58,594 nucleotides of DNA, taken from IMG/VR virus record IMGVR_UViG_3300027969_000116, positions 1-58,594 of that record, one strand, 5' to 3'. A program made the translations under genes and the position numbers. How positions within the stretch are numbered: position 1 is the stretch's first letter; each line of letters begins with the position of its first letter. This DNA comes from a virus. Positions 1 to 9,984 of the stretch are shown in pieces. The notes under the pieces were generated by a model. That model was not told the DNA's origin, did no database searches, and saw nothing but the letters and a program-made list of their open reading frames with translations.

Positions 1-1
1 A

Positions 2-1861
2 GAAGATAAACCAATACAAACTATTTCTGAACAAAAAGAACCAATCAAACCAAAACCAACATATAGAACAGAAAAGACAATAAAAGAAGGTATTAGTAAA
101 TTAATTTTAAGAAAATTACTTTCTGAATGTGATTATTTTGATGTTATTAAAAAAGAAGTTCCAATGTTATATGATTCAATTCAGGAAAAAATTAAATATT
201 TTAATCCTGCTTTTCACTCTATGACGCCTGAAGGTTTAAACGCTCGTTTAACATTCCTTAATCAATGTGTTAGACCTGGAGAGACAATACCGGTTATTGG
301 AGACAAGGGACAAATTGTTCAAAATGATGCGTTAAATACATCATTTGGGGCACCTCCGGTATTAGTTTTAAGAATTGGTGATTTTTACAATTGTAAAATA
401 ATACCTAAAGCGGTTTCATTTAGTTACGACCCATTAGTTTTTGATATGAACCCTGAAGGTATTGGTATTCAACCTATGATTGCTAATGTGTCTCTTAATT
501 TTGATATTATTGGTGGTATGGGACTTGAAAAACCGGTGGAACAATTACAAAATGCGTTATCATTTAACTACTATGGTAATACGGAAATTTATGATGAAAG
601 AGCTGTGTGGACTGACGATAGTTGGAAAAAATTAGATAAACAATATTTCCAATCATTAATTGATGAACAACCAACAGTTACACAGGTTGACAATCAACAA
701 ACAAACACTGCGGGTGAAACTATTGGACAAATTCAAACAACCGTTAATGGTGCTAGTGGTCAAACAGGTGATATTACCTATACAAAAATTATGGACAATT
801 TATTAGATGTAAGTCAAGGATATCTTGTTAATATAGTTAACCAATGTGAAAGTACAATTAAATCATATAATGGTGGTATTTGGGAATTAATGTCTAAAGA
901 AAGACAATATCTCGATGGGGAATTCAATTTGGGAACATCAAGTGACTTAGTTACGATATATGGTAAATCTGTTTATCAAGATAAAGTTGATGATTTATTT
1001 ACTACATTACTTGATGATATATCAAGTGGGACTAATTTTATAATTGTTGGGTTGAATGATGTGTTTACCGATACAACGGCGGTTAGAAGTGTTACAACAA
1101 ATTTAACAAATTACATTAATACATTAAAGGCTGACTTTAGTAATGGTATTGAGGAAATTAGCAATAACATAGTCCAACAAGAACAGGATATGGTTCAAGT
1201 TTTTAGAAAAATTAATTATGTTACCACATTATCTGATGGTGTTATTATTGATAATAAACCTAAAATTTATACATTAACCGCAACAGAAGAAGTCAACACT
1301 TCCGGTGCACAAATACAAAGTGATACATTCCAAGAATTAGTATTTGACTATGATTTAGTTGCTGGTAGAATGAATGATTATGATAGAGTTTTAAGTAGTA
1401 CTGATTATAACATTATTAGTGATGATTATTCCGGTCCAGGAGGATTTACGTCAGCGGTTTTCCAAAGTCCATCAGATAAAAGATTTTTTATGGTAATGGC
1501 ACAGGTGTTTAATAATAGAAGTAACTTCAATACATTTAAATCCGAAATTATTACCAATGAATTAGATAATACATATAATGGTTTATCAAAACAATTTAAT
1601 AAGATAGTTGGTGAATTTAGAGATAAAGTTTTAGAAGAATTAGAATCTGAAGAAAAAAATATCAAACTTCTTAAAAAATCTAACGAATATATTACTTGGA
1701 CTAAAGAAAACATTTATAATAAAGGAAAGGTTCGTAAGTTTACTTATACTACAGAACCTTCATCCTCAAATGAGGAACAGACTAAAAACTTATTGTTATT
1801 ATATCAAGGTAATAATGGTGGTGATAAAACAATTTGGACTGATAAAACTCAATTTAATTAA
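2..1861 (+). CDS. Baseplate hub / tail-tube-initiator-like structural protein (5' partial)
   Basis: The reading frame is open from base 2 and runs to a TAA at 1859-1861, so about 619 residues are visible and the true start lies outside the window; ATG 164 is only the first internal methionine. A central segment (GDFYNCKIIPKAVSFSYDP followed by GIQPMIANVSLNFDIIGG, about bases 380-510) resembles the strand-rich core of proteins that link tail tube and hub in contractile phages. The rest is Asn/Thr-rich with helical stretches near the C-terminus (a Glu/Lys-rich segment around 1600-1700). The next gene, two bases downstream, is a gp53-like wedge protein and the one after a giant hub-like protein, so a baseplate role is likely. 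The exact T4 counterpart (gp48, gp54 or other) is not clear. The structural call comes from context plus weak motif memory. Confidence 0.5.
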   Translation, partial: EDKPIQTISEQKEPIKPKPTYRTEKTIKEGISKLILRKLLSECDYFDVIKKEVPMLYDSIQEKIKYFNPAFHSMTPEGLNARLTFLNQCVRPGETIPVIGDKGQIVQNDALNTSFGAPPVLVLRIGDFYNCKIIPKAVSFSYDPLVFDMNPEGIGIQPMIANVSLNFDIIGGMGLEKPVEQLQNALSFNYYGNTEIYDERAVWTDDSWKKLDKQYFQSLIDEQPTVTQVDNQQTNTAGETIGQIQTTVNGASGQTGDITYTKIMDNLLDVSQGYLVNIVNQCESTIKSYNGGIWELMSKERQYLDGEFNLGTSSDLVTIYGKSVYQDKVDDLFTTLLDDISSGTNFIIVGLNDVFTDTTAVRSVTTNLTNYINTLKADFSNGIEEISNNIVQQEQDMVQVFRKINYVTTLSDGVIIDNKPKIYTLTATEEVNTSGAQIQSDTFQELVFDYDLVAGRMNDYDRVLSSTDYNIISDDYSGPGGFTSAVFQSPSDKRFFMVMAQVFNNRSNFNTFKSEIITNELDNTYNGLSKQFNKIVGEFRDKVLEELESEEKNIKLLKKSNEYITWTKENIYNKGKVRKFTYTTEPSSSNEEQTKNLLLLYQGNNGGDKTIWTDKTQFN

Positions 1862-1863
1862 AA

Positions 1864-2190
1864 ATGAATAATAGACAAAACTACAATAGATATAATGAAT
1901 TTTTAATGAATGGGGAGCAAAGTGTTGTCCCATATATTTCAATTTCAAGTAAATCGTCTGATAAGAGATATATTTACAAAGTTGGTCAATCTAGAATGGA
2001 TAAAATATCTCAACAATACTATGGGACCCCAACGTTTGGGTGGTTGATTCTTGCGGCTAATCCAATCTTTGGTGGTGTGGAATGGAATATACCGGATGCT
2101 GCTATATTGACAATACCGTTTCCTTTAGTATCATCATTACAAGAATATAAATCACAATTAGACAATCATTTCTATTATTATGGTAGATAA
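1864..2190 (+). CDS. 53: Baseplate wedge protein, gp53-like (LysM-like fold)
   Basis: A 108-residue protein of the gp53 type, which joins baseplate wedges in T4-like phages. The diagnostic part is the LysM-like stretch at residues 38-65, where DKISQQYYGTPTFGWLIL is followed by AANPI; this pattern (short helix, YYG, W, then a hydrophobic helix ending in N) is seen in gp53-type wedge proteins and LysM domains. T4 gp53 is about 196 residues, so this is a short version lacking extra N- or C-terminal parts. The start ATG lies three bases after the upstream stop, and the end overlaps the next gene by 11 bases, which indicates translational coupling inside a baseplate operon. LysM-like folds also occur in cell-wall-binding proteins, but the baseplate neighbours make that reading less likely. 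Confidence 0.65.
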   Translation: MNNRQNYNRYNEFLMNGEQSVVPYISISSKSSDKRYIYKVGQSRMDKISQQYYGTPTFGWLILAANPIFGGVEWNIPDAAILTIPFPLVSSLQEYKSQLDNHFYYYGR

Positions 2191-5100
2191 AACCGAAAAT
2201 ATATTAGTCGAATTCGACTACAACAACATTACAATTATTGACCCAAACAAAGTTATTGATAGTGATAATAAAGTAAAGGAAAGGTATGTTAATCAAGAAG
2301 ACTTGGTAATGTATGCAAATCTTGAGTGTAGTGTATTACCAAGAACAAAATTGGCAATTGGTACGGGAAATAATGACTCAATTAGAACTATATCTATTGC
2401 TAAAATTAATTTTTTAAAACCGGGAGATAAGGCTTATTTAGATAATTCATATACTGACGAGTTAACCGGTAAAGGTGCCATAAAAGGTGATGGTGTTAAT
2501 CAACCTAAATTCAATAGTGTTGTTAATCCAAATAATAGTGATGATTTTTATCTGAAACAAACAATTAGTTCAGGTGGTAAACCCGGTGCAACGGATAATG
2601 GATTATTAGGTATAACCTCAATTAATATTAGACAAGGGTTAGATTTTTTACCAACAATTGATGTCAGATTAGTTGATGTTAAAGGTCGTGCATTATTTGA
2701 AGCCGGTGATAATTCACCATACGCAGCCTTTTTTAATTTACCATATCCATTATTTTATTTAACAATTAAAGGTTATTTTGGTAAAGCGGTTAGATTAGGG
2801 TTAATGTTACAAAATTTTACAACAACATATAATGCGGAAACATCTAACTTTACTGTTGATTTAAAATTTTATACATACAAGTATACGGTACTAAGTGATA
2901 TAACGATGGGGGCTCTTTTAGCTACCCCACATATGTATCAATCACGATTTAATATTAGTCAAACTAGTGGTGGTCCAAGTACAACAACAAGAACTAATAA
3001 TGTTGTTGTTGAAAGAGGTTACCAAAAAATTAGAGAAATGTATAGTGAGTATAAATCAAAAGGTTTAATACCTACTGATTTTCCTGAGATTACATTAATG
3101 CAAATGAAAGATAGATTAGATAATTTTATAAAAAATATTCTTGATTCATTTGTCAAACAAAATTTAGACCCATTAACCAATTTAGAAACTTATGGTAATC
3201 AATTATTTGATTATCAAAAAGAAGTATTTTATACCCTTAAAACTTCTTGGTTTAACGAGTTTATGGATAATGAAAATTGTTATATTAAAAAGAAAACAGG
3301 GCAAAAAATATACACATTTAAGAAAAATTTAGATGGTCAGAAAAAAAATGATGCAATTTCAAAATTAAAAGGTATACTTGACAAATATAATAAACTACTT
3401 AATGAAAATGTTACTTGTGGTAATGTTGATGGTAAAGGTAGTTATACTATTGATGGTAAAGTTACAAAATGTTCAATACCTAATGGTATTACTTATGAAA
3501 AAGTGTTTCCAATAAAGATAACCTCTGATGATATTGATTTAACGGAAACATATAAATTACAAAGAAAAAATAGTCAACCCACACCTGAAGATTTAACAAA
3601 ATTCCAAGCGGAATTACAAAATAATAATCGTTTTCAGAGTCTTGATATAACTCTTAAAAACGGGGCAATTCAGTCGATATCACAATACTTTGTTTTTGAA
3701 GGTACTAATTCATTTATCGATTTAACTGATAAAATGAATAAAGACTTAAAAACAAAGAGAAATGAAATTGAAGATGCGTTAACTAAAGCTCTTGCGTCAT
3801 TATTGGAAAATAAAGATAACGGGATTGGGTTTGTTCCAACAATTAGAAACGTATTAGCGGTTATTTTTGCAAATGGTGAGGCGTTTTTACGTTTATTGGA
3901 TGAAGTTCATACTAAAGCTTGGGAACAGAGGGATAGTAAAATTAGAAAGGGTGTAATTTTTAATCAAGAAATTGCAAATGCGAGTGCTGATAATAAAACT
4001 TCAGGTGATGATAAAAATCAACCAGTATATCCTTGGCCTCAAGTAATTAAACAAACACCGGGTGAAAATGGTCAAGAAAAATATGAATTAAGATATCCGG
4101 GTGATAGTGATATTATTGGAGAAACAAAAGGTTTTTTATATGATGTATGGCCTGAAATTCAGTTTGTTGAGGAATTTATTAATGGTATGACTCAAAAAAC
4201 ACCACCTCCACCTCCACCAACAAAATCTTCAAATTCTGCTACAGAACCAAGAAGAGTTTCATTAGGGGCAATTGAATTCCCTGTAAACAATGAGATTTAT
4301 GAAAATAAAGTTGTGAGTAAATATCTTTATGAGATGTATGAGAGAACCTTATTAACATCTCATTATTCAAAATTAGATAGAACAACTAATTTTACATCGG
4401 AGGCGGATAAAGTTTCAAACGTCATTAGTGAGGGAGAGTCTATTAATATACAAGATAGTGTATCAGATAATAGTGATGTTGAATTGATTAAGACATTAAA
4501 GGAGTATAATCTTAATAATTTCCAAGCGGTTTTAAAACATATTTCAAATGAAGGAAATGGAGCTAGTTGGCAAAATTATATACGAGGAATTTTTAATACG
4601 GGTTATATTAAAAATACGGTTGAGAATGCTTCATTTGCATTTATACCTAATAGTGAAATAGATAGTTCACTTTCACAACCTTTAGTTTCATTAAATAATG
4701 AAAAAGATATTGTTAATTATATTGCAACATCAACAACTTCAAATAAATATGATTTTACTGACACTTATCCTTTTACCGATAATAATTGGGTTAAAAGTAG
4801 TTTAGCTAATGGGATTGCTACTGATGAAAAATTGGCGTTTAATACGACTAAAACATTATTATATAATCCAACTAAAAAAATTGTTTCAAATTTTAATGAT
4901 AATCAATCTGAGGACACTAAAAAACCAATAACTAATTTTGTTTATAAAAACATAAAAACACCTGAGATAATTAATAATGATTTTAGAAACTTTTATGCAA
5001 CTAGAACATATGAAAATCAATTACCAACTGAAGGTGATGTTAAATATTTAAATTATAGTGGAATAGTTAGTAACTATCAAACAACATCAATTTTTAATAC

Positions 5101-8100
5101 TCCGTATTTTATAAACGCAATTCAGGAAGGGGTTGAGAGTGATAAAAATGGTGATACTAATCCATATCTTAGTGCTGCTTATTTATTCATTAATAGTTTA
5201 CCTCTATCAACATTAAGAGAGAAATATAAAAATTATACAGGTAATGAAACAAACTATTCTGATGAAAGTTTGGATTACATATTTGCGTCTATGAAAAAAT
5301 TCGCTGCGGTCCATAAGGTTCCGTATGCTTGGGTTTTAAAAATAGGTTCAATTTGGCATCGTTATAAAAAATATGTTAATACTAATGTTGATATCTTAAC
5401 TAATTGTTGGAATAATTTTGATTATGTTAATAATTTTGACCCGGTAACTAATAGTAAAACAAAGACGTATTCAATCATACTTCCGGGACAAACAGGTACT
5501 ACAACAATTGTGTTGGAACAATATTTGACCGCAACAACGGTTGGTGGGATAAGTTATAATACAACAATTAACACAGGATTTTATCCTAAATTAATTAACG
5601 ATTTTAATGTTTTTTATCAAGGATATAATATTTTTACAGGGTACACCAATAGTGGTATTCAAAAAGCGTTTACTGATGGTCTTGTTATGACGTATGTTCC
5701 GGAGGCGGTTATCAATAACGTACAAGGAATTCCGACAGGATATAATATAAATAATCGAGTAATACCCTGGTCGGTATCGGTTAATGGGGATTATGGTCAA
5801 TATAAATTTGTGTTTCCATCTAATGGAAGTTTGGTTAACCAAACACAAAGTGAGTGTTTTAACATTCTAGGCCAAATGATTGAAGATGTGTCTGGAAATA
5901 CTTCTATGTATAATGGGTCTGTTAGATTATTTTGGACAGCACCTAATTATGGTTATTTTGATAATGCTAAAGTTAGTAAACCTGAGCCAATTCATTATTT
6001 AAAAGAAATATTTTCCGGTCAATCTGCGCAAGAAAATTTCTCAATAAATGGGAAGTCAACTGATTACACAAAAATGAGTGAAATATTTTCGGTGTTTGAT
6101 AGAGACGCATTAGACCAATTTGAAAATGAATTTTTAAACTTCTCAATATCGACCTATAATTATGAAGTTGACCCTAACTCTACAGAAACAGATACTGAAA
6201 AATCATTTAAAAATTTTCAATCATTGATGAGGATTATGATGAAAATTCCTAATACTAATTTTAATAATGATTTATCGGTTGAAGAAGTTCAATCAAAACA
6301 ATTAACAAATGTTTCAAATATAATTTCTGAATTTTTAAATTATGACAGTTATTTTAAAATAGGTAATCCATCATCATTTAATAAACAATTGTTTTATACT
6401 TTTACAAGTAAGTATTCAGTTAGTGGTAGTAAACATTATATAGCCACACCGGTTACTTGGGATTATTATAATTATGTTACACCAAATTCATTACCTACAG
6501 GAACAACCTTAAATAATTCAATTACAACATATCCGTTAGAGTGGAAGGCTTTGGATACTTATGTTGGGTTTTCTGAGATACCTCAATTAACCTATAAAGA
6601 TGGGGGTTCATATATTACAGATTTCTTTATTGATTGTAATATTGCGTTTGATGTTTATAATATTGAAAAATTGGCACCAATAATTAAAATCTACGCCACT
6701 CAAAAATTAAAAGATAATACTTTGAATTACGATAAGTTTGTTAAATTAATGGATGGTTATTTAGATAATTTAGATTCGTTTAATGATAGAATTATTAATA
6801 GTACTATTCTTAAAATACAGAAAGCGTTACCGAATGTTAATTTTACTTCTCAAGAAAAACCTGAAACTGTTTTAGAGAGTAAACAAAGTAAACTTGAATT
6901 ATGGGAATCATTTAAGGCAACAAATGATAAATGGATTTCGGGAACCGATTTTAAAGAAAAAACATTATTTGAAGATGTTTTATTATTGGACAGAGCAAGT
7001 CGAGATGTTGGTAATTTGATTCTTGTTGATGTACAAAAATTAAAAAATAACTTAACAGACATTAATGTTAAAACAACTATGTTAGTGTACATCCAAACAA
7101 TATTAGTTGAAAATAATTTTGTTGTGATGAATATACCATCATATGTTAATTTTTATAATGTTCAAGATGCGGTTAAAAATCCAAAACCAAAACCGGAGGG
7201 AACTTTAGAGTTTGCAAACTCGTTATTTGGTACATTTATGAATGTTGATTATAGAAACTCATCGGCAAAAATGGTTTGTTTTTATGCTGGTAAACCAAGT
7301 GAACAATTAGATTTAAAAGAGAATGTTGATTATCGTTATAGAAGTGATGCGTTTGATTTAAGACGTGTTGATAATCCATTAGTGGAAAACCAAATAGGTA
7401 AAAACGATTGGGATAAGTCAAACAAAGTTGTTGGGTTTAATGTGGATATTGGGCCTCAAAATCAATCAATATTTAAAGGATTTAATGTATCACAAAACCC
7501 TGGAAAGGCGACTGCTGAGTCATTAGAAGTTTTAAATCAAATGGCTAATCAATCAAACAATAGAGGAGGTGCTACCCAAAACAATTCATTATATAATTTA
7601 TATAAAAATAGAAGTTATTCTTGTCAGGTAACTATGATGGGTAACGCTATGATACAACCTACAATGTATTTTAATTTAAGATATGTTCCTATGTTTAGTG
7701 GTCCATATATGATTCAAACAGTTAATCATTCAATATCTCCGGGTAACTTTGAAACAACGTTTGAGGGTATTAGACAACCAACAGCATCATTACCTAAGGT
7801 GGACAATTATATTCAATCTTTAAAAACAACATTATTACAATCAATTATAGACAAAAATAAAAAAGATAGGCAAGAAAAAGAAAAGGCAATTAAATCTACG
7901 ACCGCAACTACTACTAATACTAATATTAAAAAACAAACTAGTGATAAAGTTGATGAAAATACAAAACAAGATGGTACAAAACAAAGTAATAGTCAAAATT
8001 GTACACCCAAAGAAAAATATAATAAATTTACGGTGACTGATGATAAAGTAAGTTCTAGTGCAACATATAAAGAAGTTGTTGATTTAATATTGTCAAAAAC

Positions 8101-8950
8101 TAAGGATAAACCGGAAAAATTAAGATATGTTGTTTTTGCTACAATGTATATAAGGTCATCTCAAAGTGGTATGTTACAATCTCAATCCAATAATTATAGT
8201 GCTGTGGATTTATTACAAGATTGGGGACCATCTGTTGAACCTTTTTTTACCACTAAAAAATATTATTGTAGTGATTCAAATAAACCATATGTTGTGTTTG
8301 ATAGTTTAAATCAAAATGTTGATTTTTTAATTTCTAGATATGAAAAAAGAGTTGCTAACATTGCTACTATATCGGCAACAGATATTACTAAATTCATTAT
8401 ATTAAATGCTGACTCAGATATAAGTCCGGATTCTGTTTATACATCAATGAGTTCTACAGATATTCAAACAATTGAAAGTCGTGTGCAAGAATCTATTCAA
8501 AAATTTAATCCAATATCAGGTAATTACACCAATACACCACCACCGGCGGACGTTCCGGCTCCAGACCCATTCGATTTTGTTGTTGAAGAAGTGGGCGGCT
8601 CATTTAATAAGTTGACGGTAACCATAAAACCAAATGTTGGTGTATGGAAAATGTTTGTTGCTGAATATAAATATTACAAAGTAACATCTGAATGTGGTAG
8701 TTCCGAGGGGTCAGGAAGAAGGTTAGATGAGTATTTTTCAACAAATAAAGAAACGTTTACAATAACTAGACAAAATATTTTGGATGATGAGGGTTGTGGT
8801 GCAACGACGGCTCAAAAAGATTTAGTTGGTAAATATACATACCGTATATGGATTTATGCAAATCTCGATTTACCGGTAACTAATGTTGGAGAAAGTTCAA
8901 GACAACAAGCAATTTGGAATGACTACGTTATTAGTTTTGAGATAAAATAA
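2180..8950 (+). CDS. Giant baseplate hub-like protein (2256 aa) with a possible degenerate cell-wall hydrolase domain
   Basis: One uninterrupted 2256-residue frame. Near residues 180-240 it has SPYAAFFNLPYPLFYLTIKG and a following strand-rich part typical of phage hub proteins. A Pro run (PPPPPP) lies near residue 675. Around residues 1810-1870 the pattern YVPMFSGPYMIQTVNHSI, then GNFETTFEGIRQP, matches the end of gpD/gp27-type hub domains, where the last barrel closes before a variable tip. Residues about 1955-2075 faintly resemble a glucosaminidase (FlgJ-type) fold: a helix ending in SSQSG, an NNYSAVD stretch, and YVVFDSLNQNVDFLISRY resembling the family's conserved F-DS---S--- segment, but the expected catalytic Glu appears to be Ser. 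A Pro-rich linker (PPPADVPAPDP, about 2120) leads to a C-terminal beta domain. Inferred role: central hub and possibly spike. Very long for a hub protein; the middle is unassigned. Confidence 0.5.
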   Translation: MVDKTENILVEFDYNNITIIDPNKVIDSDNKVKERYVNQEDLVMYANLECSVLPRTKLAIGTGNNDSIRTISIAKINFLKPGDKAYLDNSYTDELTGKGAIKGDGVNQPKFNSVVNPNNSDDFYLKQTISSGGKPGATDNGLLGITSINIRQGLDFLPTIDVRLVDVKGRALFEAGDNSPYAAFFNLPYPLFYLTIKGYFGKAVRLGLMLQNFTTTYNAETSNFTVDLKFYTYKYTVLSDITMGALLATPHMYQSRFNISQTSGGPSTTTRTNNVVVERGYQKIREMYSEYKSKGLIPTDFPEITLMQMKDRLDNFIKNILDSFVKQNLDPLTNLETYGNQLFDYQKEVFYTLKTSWFNEFMDNENCYIKKKTGQKIYTFKKNLDGQKKNDAISKLKGILDKYNKLLNENVTCGNVDGKGSYTIDGKVTKCSIPNGITYEKVFPIKITSDDIDLTETYKLQRKNSQPTPEDLTKFQAELQNNNRFQSLDITLKNGAIQSISQYFVFEGTNSFIDLTDKMNKDLKTKRNEIEDALTKALASLLENKDNGIGFVPTIRNVLAVIFANGEAFLRLLDEVHTKAWEQRDSKIRKGVIFNQEIANASADNKTSGDDKNQPVYPWPQVIKQTPGENGQEKYELRYPGDSDIIGETKGFLYDVWPEIQFVEEFINGMTQKTPPPPPPTKSSNSATEPRRVSLGAIEFPVNNEIYENKVVSKYLYEMYERTLLTSHYSKLDRTTNFTSEADKVSNVISEGESINIQDSVSDNSDVELIKTLKEYNLNNFQAVLKHISNEGNGASWQNYIRGIFNTGYIKNTVENASFAFIPNSEIDSSLSQPLVSLNNEKDIVNYIATSTTSNKYDFTDTYPFTDNNWVKSSLANGIATDEKLAFNTTKTLLYNPTKKIVSNFNDNQSEDTKKPITNFVYKNIKTPEIINNDFRNFYATRTYENQLPTEGDVKYLNYSGIVSNYQTTSIFNTPYFINAIQEGVESDKNGDTNPYLSAAYLFINSLPLSTLREKYKNYTGNETNYSDESLDYIFASMKKFAAVHKVPYAWVLKIGSIWHRYKKYVNTNVDILTNCWNNFDYVNNFDPVTNSKTKTYSIILPGQTGTTTIVLEQYLTATTVGGISYNTTINTGFYPKLINDFNVFYQGYNIFTGYTNSGIQKAFTDGLVMTYVPEAVINNVQGIPTGYNINNRVIPWSVSVNGDYGQYKFVFPSNGSLVNQTQSECFNILGQMIEDVSGNTSMYNGSVRLFWTAPNYGYFDNAKVSKPEPIHYLKEIFSGQSAQENFSINGKSTDYTKMSEIFSVFDRDALDQFENEFLNFSISTYNYEVDPNSTETDTEKSFKNFQSLMRIMMKIPNTNFNNDLSVEEVQSKQLTNVSNIISEFLNYDSYFKIGNPSSFNKQLFYTFTSKYSVSGSKHYIATPVTWDYYNYVTPNSLPTGTTLNNSITTYPLEWKALDTYVGFSEIPQLTYKDGGSYITDFFIDCNIAFDVYNIEKLAPIIKIYATQKLKDNTLNYDKFVKLMDGYLDNLDSFNDRIINSTILKIQKALPNVNFTSQEKPETVLESKQSKLELWESFKATNDKWISGTDFKEKTLFEDVLLLDRASRDVGNLILVDVQKLKNNLTDINVKTTMLVYIQTILVENNFVVMNIPSYVNFYNVQDAVKNPKPKPEGTLEFANSLFGTFMNVDYRNSSAKMVCFYAGKPSEQLDLKENVDYRYRSDAFDLRRVDNPLVENQIGKNDWDKSNKVVGFNVDIGPQNQSIFKGFNVSQNPGKATAESLEVLNQMANQSNNRGGATQNNSLYNLYKNRSYSCQVTMMGNAMIQPTMYFNLRYVPMFSGPYMIQTVNHSISPGNFETTFEGIRQPTASLPKVDNYIQSLKTTLLQSIIDKNKKDRQEKEKAIKSTTATTTNTNIKKQTSDKVDENTKQDGTKQSNSQNCTPKEKYNKFTVTDDKVSSSATYKEVVDLILSKTKDKPEKLRYVVFATMYIRSSQSGMLQSQSNNYSAVDLLQDWGPSVEPFFTTKKYYCSDSNKPYVVFDSLNQNVDFLISRYEKRVANIATISATDITKFIILNADSDISPDSVYTSMSSTDIQTIESRVQESIQKFNPISGNYTNTPPPADVPAPDPFDFVVEEVGGSFNKLTVTIKPNVGVWKMFVAEYKYYKVTSECGSSEGSGRRLDEYFSTNKETFTITRQNILDDEGCGATTAQKDLVGKYTYRIWIYANLDLPVTNVGESSRQQAIWNDYVISFEIK

Positions 8951-8968
8951 CATTTACAAATAAACAGA

Positions 8969-8976
8969 TATTTATA
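8969..8976 (+). promoter_or_regulatory. TATTTATA element upstream of small gene
   Basis: TATTTATA lies 13 bases upstream of ATG 8990, followed by an A-rich leader. The same octamer, or a one-base variant, precedes starts at 13458, 18296, 20671, 30080 and 45581 on the plus strand and at 41250, 45477, 49951 and 53413 on the minus strand. Its recurrence at the heads of late-type genes suggests a phage promoter box. Chance matches are common in such AT-rich DNA. Confidence 0.35.
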
Positions 8977-8989
8977 TATAAAAAAGATT

Positions 8990-9214
8990 ATGGACACAAA
9001 ATCATTATTAGAAAATTACTTAGGTAAAAAAACTCGTACTACGGAAAAAGATATGGGTAACGGCTCAAAGCAAGTTTGCGATTTAGATTCAGGAGATTGT
9101 TATACAATTAGAATGAAAGACGGTCTAATTGAAAGAGTTGACAATACAATGAGTCAAAATAGAAAAATACAGGTTGAAACAACAACCGGTGTAAAACAAT
9201 TATTAAACGGATAA
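8990..9214 (+). CDS. Small protein of unknown function
   Basis: A 74-residue hydrophilic protein that I do not recognise. It has no membrane segment or signal peptide. The N-terminus (MDTKSLLENYLGKK) could form an amphipathic helix, and the remainder looks strand-rich with two cysteines in CDLDSGDC. The gene starts 39 bases after the giant hub gene, just downstream of a TATTTATA element, and ends one base before the next gene, so it probably heads a two-gene unit. The two genes end at a clear terminator, which places them at the end of the first structural block. A virion or assembly role is possible by context only. Confidence 0.6.
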   Translation: MDTKSLLENYLGKKTRTTEKDMGNGSKQVCDLDSGDCYTIRMKDGLIERVDNTMSQNRKIQVETTTGVKQLLNG

Positions 9215-9215
9215 T

Positions 9216-9884
9216 ATGAAAAAAATTGATAATAGAATTTTAGAGGAAATTGCTAGATATAATTCAATCAATAATTATATTGTTGAACAGGATGCTACTT
9301 TACCACCACCTCCGGGTGAGGGAGACCCTAACGTAGCACCACCTGGTGGAGCTCCGGCACCCGCTGACCCGAATGTTGCTCCTGCAGCTCCTGCAGCTCC
9401 CGCAGGACCACAACCGGTTGATTTAGAAAATGACCCTGATGTAGAAAAAGTTGGTGAAGGAGATTCTGAAGGTAAAACTGAAGAAATGGATATTACCGAT
9501 TTAGTAAAATCTCAGAAAAAAGTTGAACAAAAACAAGAAGAGTATTTTGAAAACTTATTCCAACATTTAGATAATTTAGAAAGTAAATTAGGTGAGATGG
9601 ATGGTATTATGTCTAAATTAAATGACTTAGAAATGAAGGTTGAAAAATATAGAGAAAAAACTCCTCAAGAAAAATTAGAACTTAGAAGTTTAGATTCGGG
9701 ACCATTCAACCAAAAATTAAGTCAATTCTTTGATGATAAAGAAGAGGATATGGAAAAATCCGGAAAAAATGAATATATTTTAACTCAAGATGATGTTGAA
9801 GATTATTCACCGGTTGAAATTAAAAAAACATTTAGAAATTTTGGAGATGAAGGAAAACCAACATCATTCCAACAATTAAGATAA
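9216..9884 (+). CDS. Acidic protein with Pro/Ala linker and coiled coil, unknown function
   Basis: A 222-residue protein in three parts. Residues 1-27 form a likely helix (ILEEIARYNSINNYIVEQ). Residues 28-75 are a low-complexity Pro/Ala/Gly linker. From about 90 to 155 there is a predicted coiled coil (repeated K/E-rich heptads including FQHLDNLESKLGEMDGIMSK). The C-terminus is charged. The linker is encoded by a locally GC-richer stretch with tandem GCTCCTGCA-type repeats (about 9330-9420), unlike its neighbours. The gene follows the previous one by a single base and is followed directly by a strong hairpin terminator. Architecture of helix, linker and coiled coil fits a scaffold, core or connector protein, but nothing in the sequence proves it. 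Confidence 0.6.
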   Translation: MKKIDNRILEEIARYNSINNYIVEQDATLPPPPGEGDPNVAPPGGAPAPADPNVAPAAPAAPAGPQPVDLENDPDVEKVGEGDSEGKTEEMDITDLVKSQKKVEQKQEEYFENLFQHLDNLESKLGEMDGIMSKLNDLEMKVEKYREKTPQEKLELRSLDSGPFNQKLSQFFDDKEEDMEKSGKNEYILTQDDVEDYSPVEIKKTFRNFGDEGKPTSFQQLR

Positions 9885-9887
9885 ATA

Positions 9888-9916
9888 AGACGGACTAAAA
9901 AAGTCCGTTTTATTTT
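9888..9916 (+). terminator. Rho-independent terminator
   Basis: The stem ACGGACT (9890-9896) pairs with AGTCCGT (9902-9908) across a five-A loop and is followed by TTTATTTT. It lies directly after the stop at 9884 and separates the structural block from the replication block. Confidence 0.85.
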
Positions 9917-9926
9917 CACAAACAAT

Positions 9927-9955
9927 TTGACAAACACACGGCTGACACTTATACT
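9927..9955 (+). promoter_or_regulatory. Likely promoter for the gp32 gene
   Basis: TTGACA (9927-9932) and TATACT (9950-9955) are separated by exactly 17 bases, a near-consensus sigma-70 promoter. The overlapping TACTTTTA (9952-9959) also resembles the Bacteroidota -7 box TAnnTTTG. It sits just past a terminator and about 30 bases before the gp32-like start, as expected for an early or middle promoter served by host polymerase. Confidence 0.6.
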
Positions 9956-9984
9956 TTTATAAACCTTTAAATATTTTAAACACT

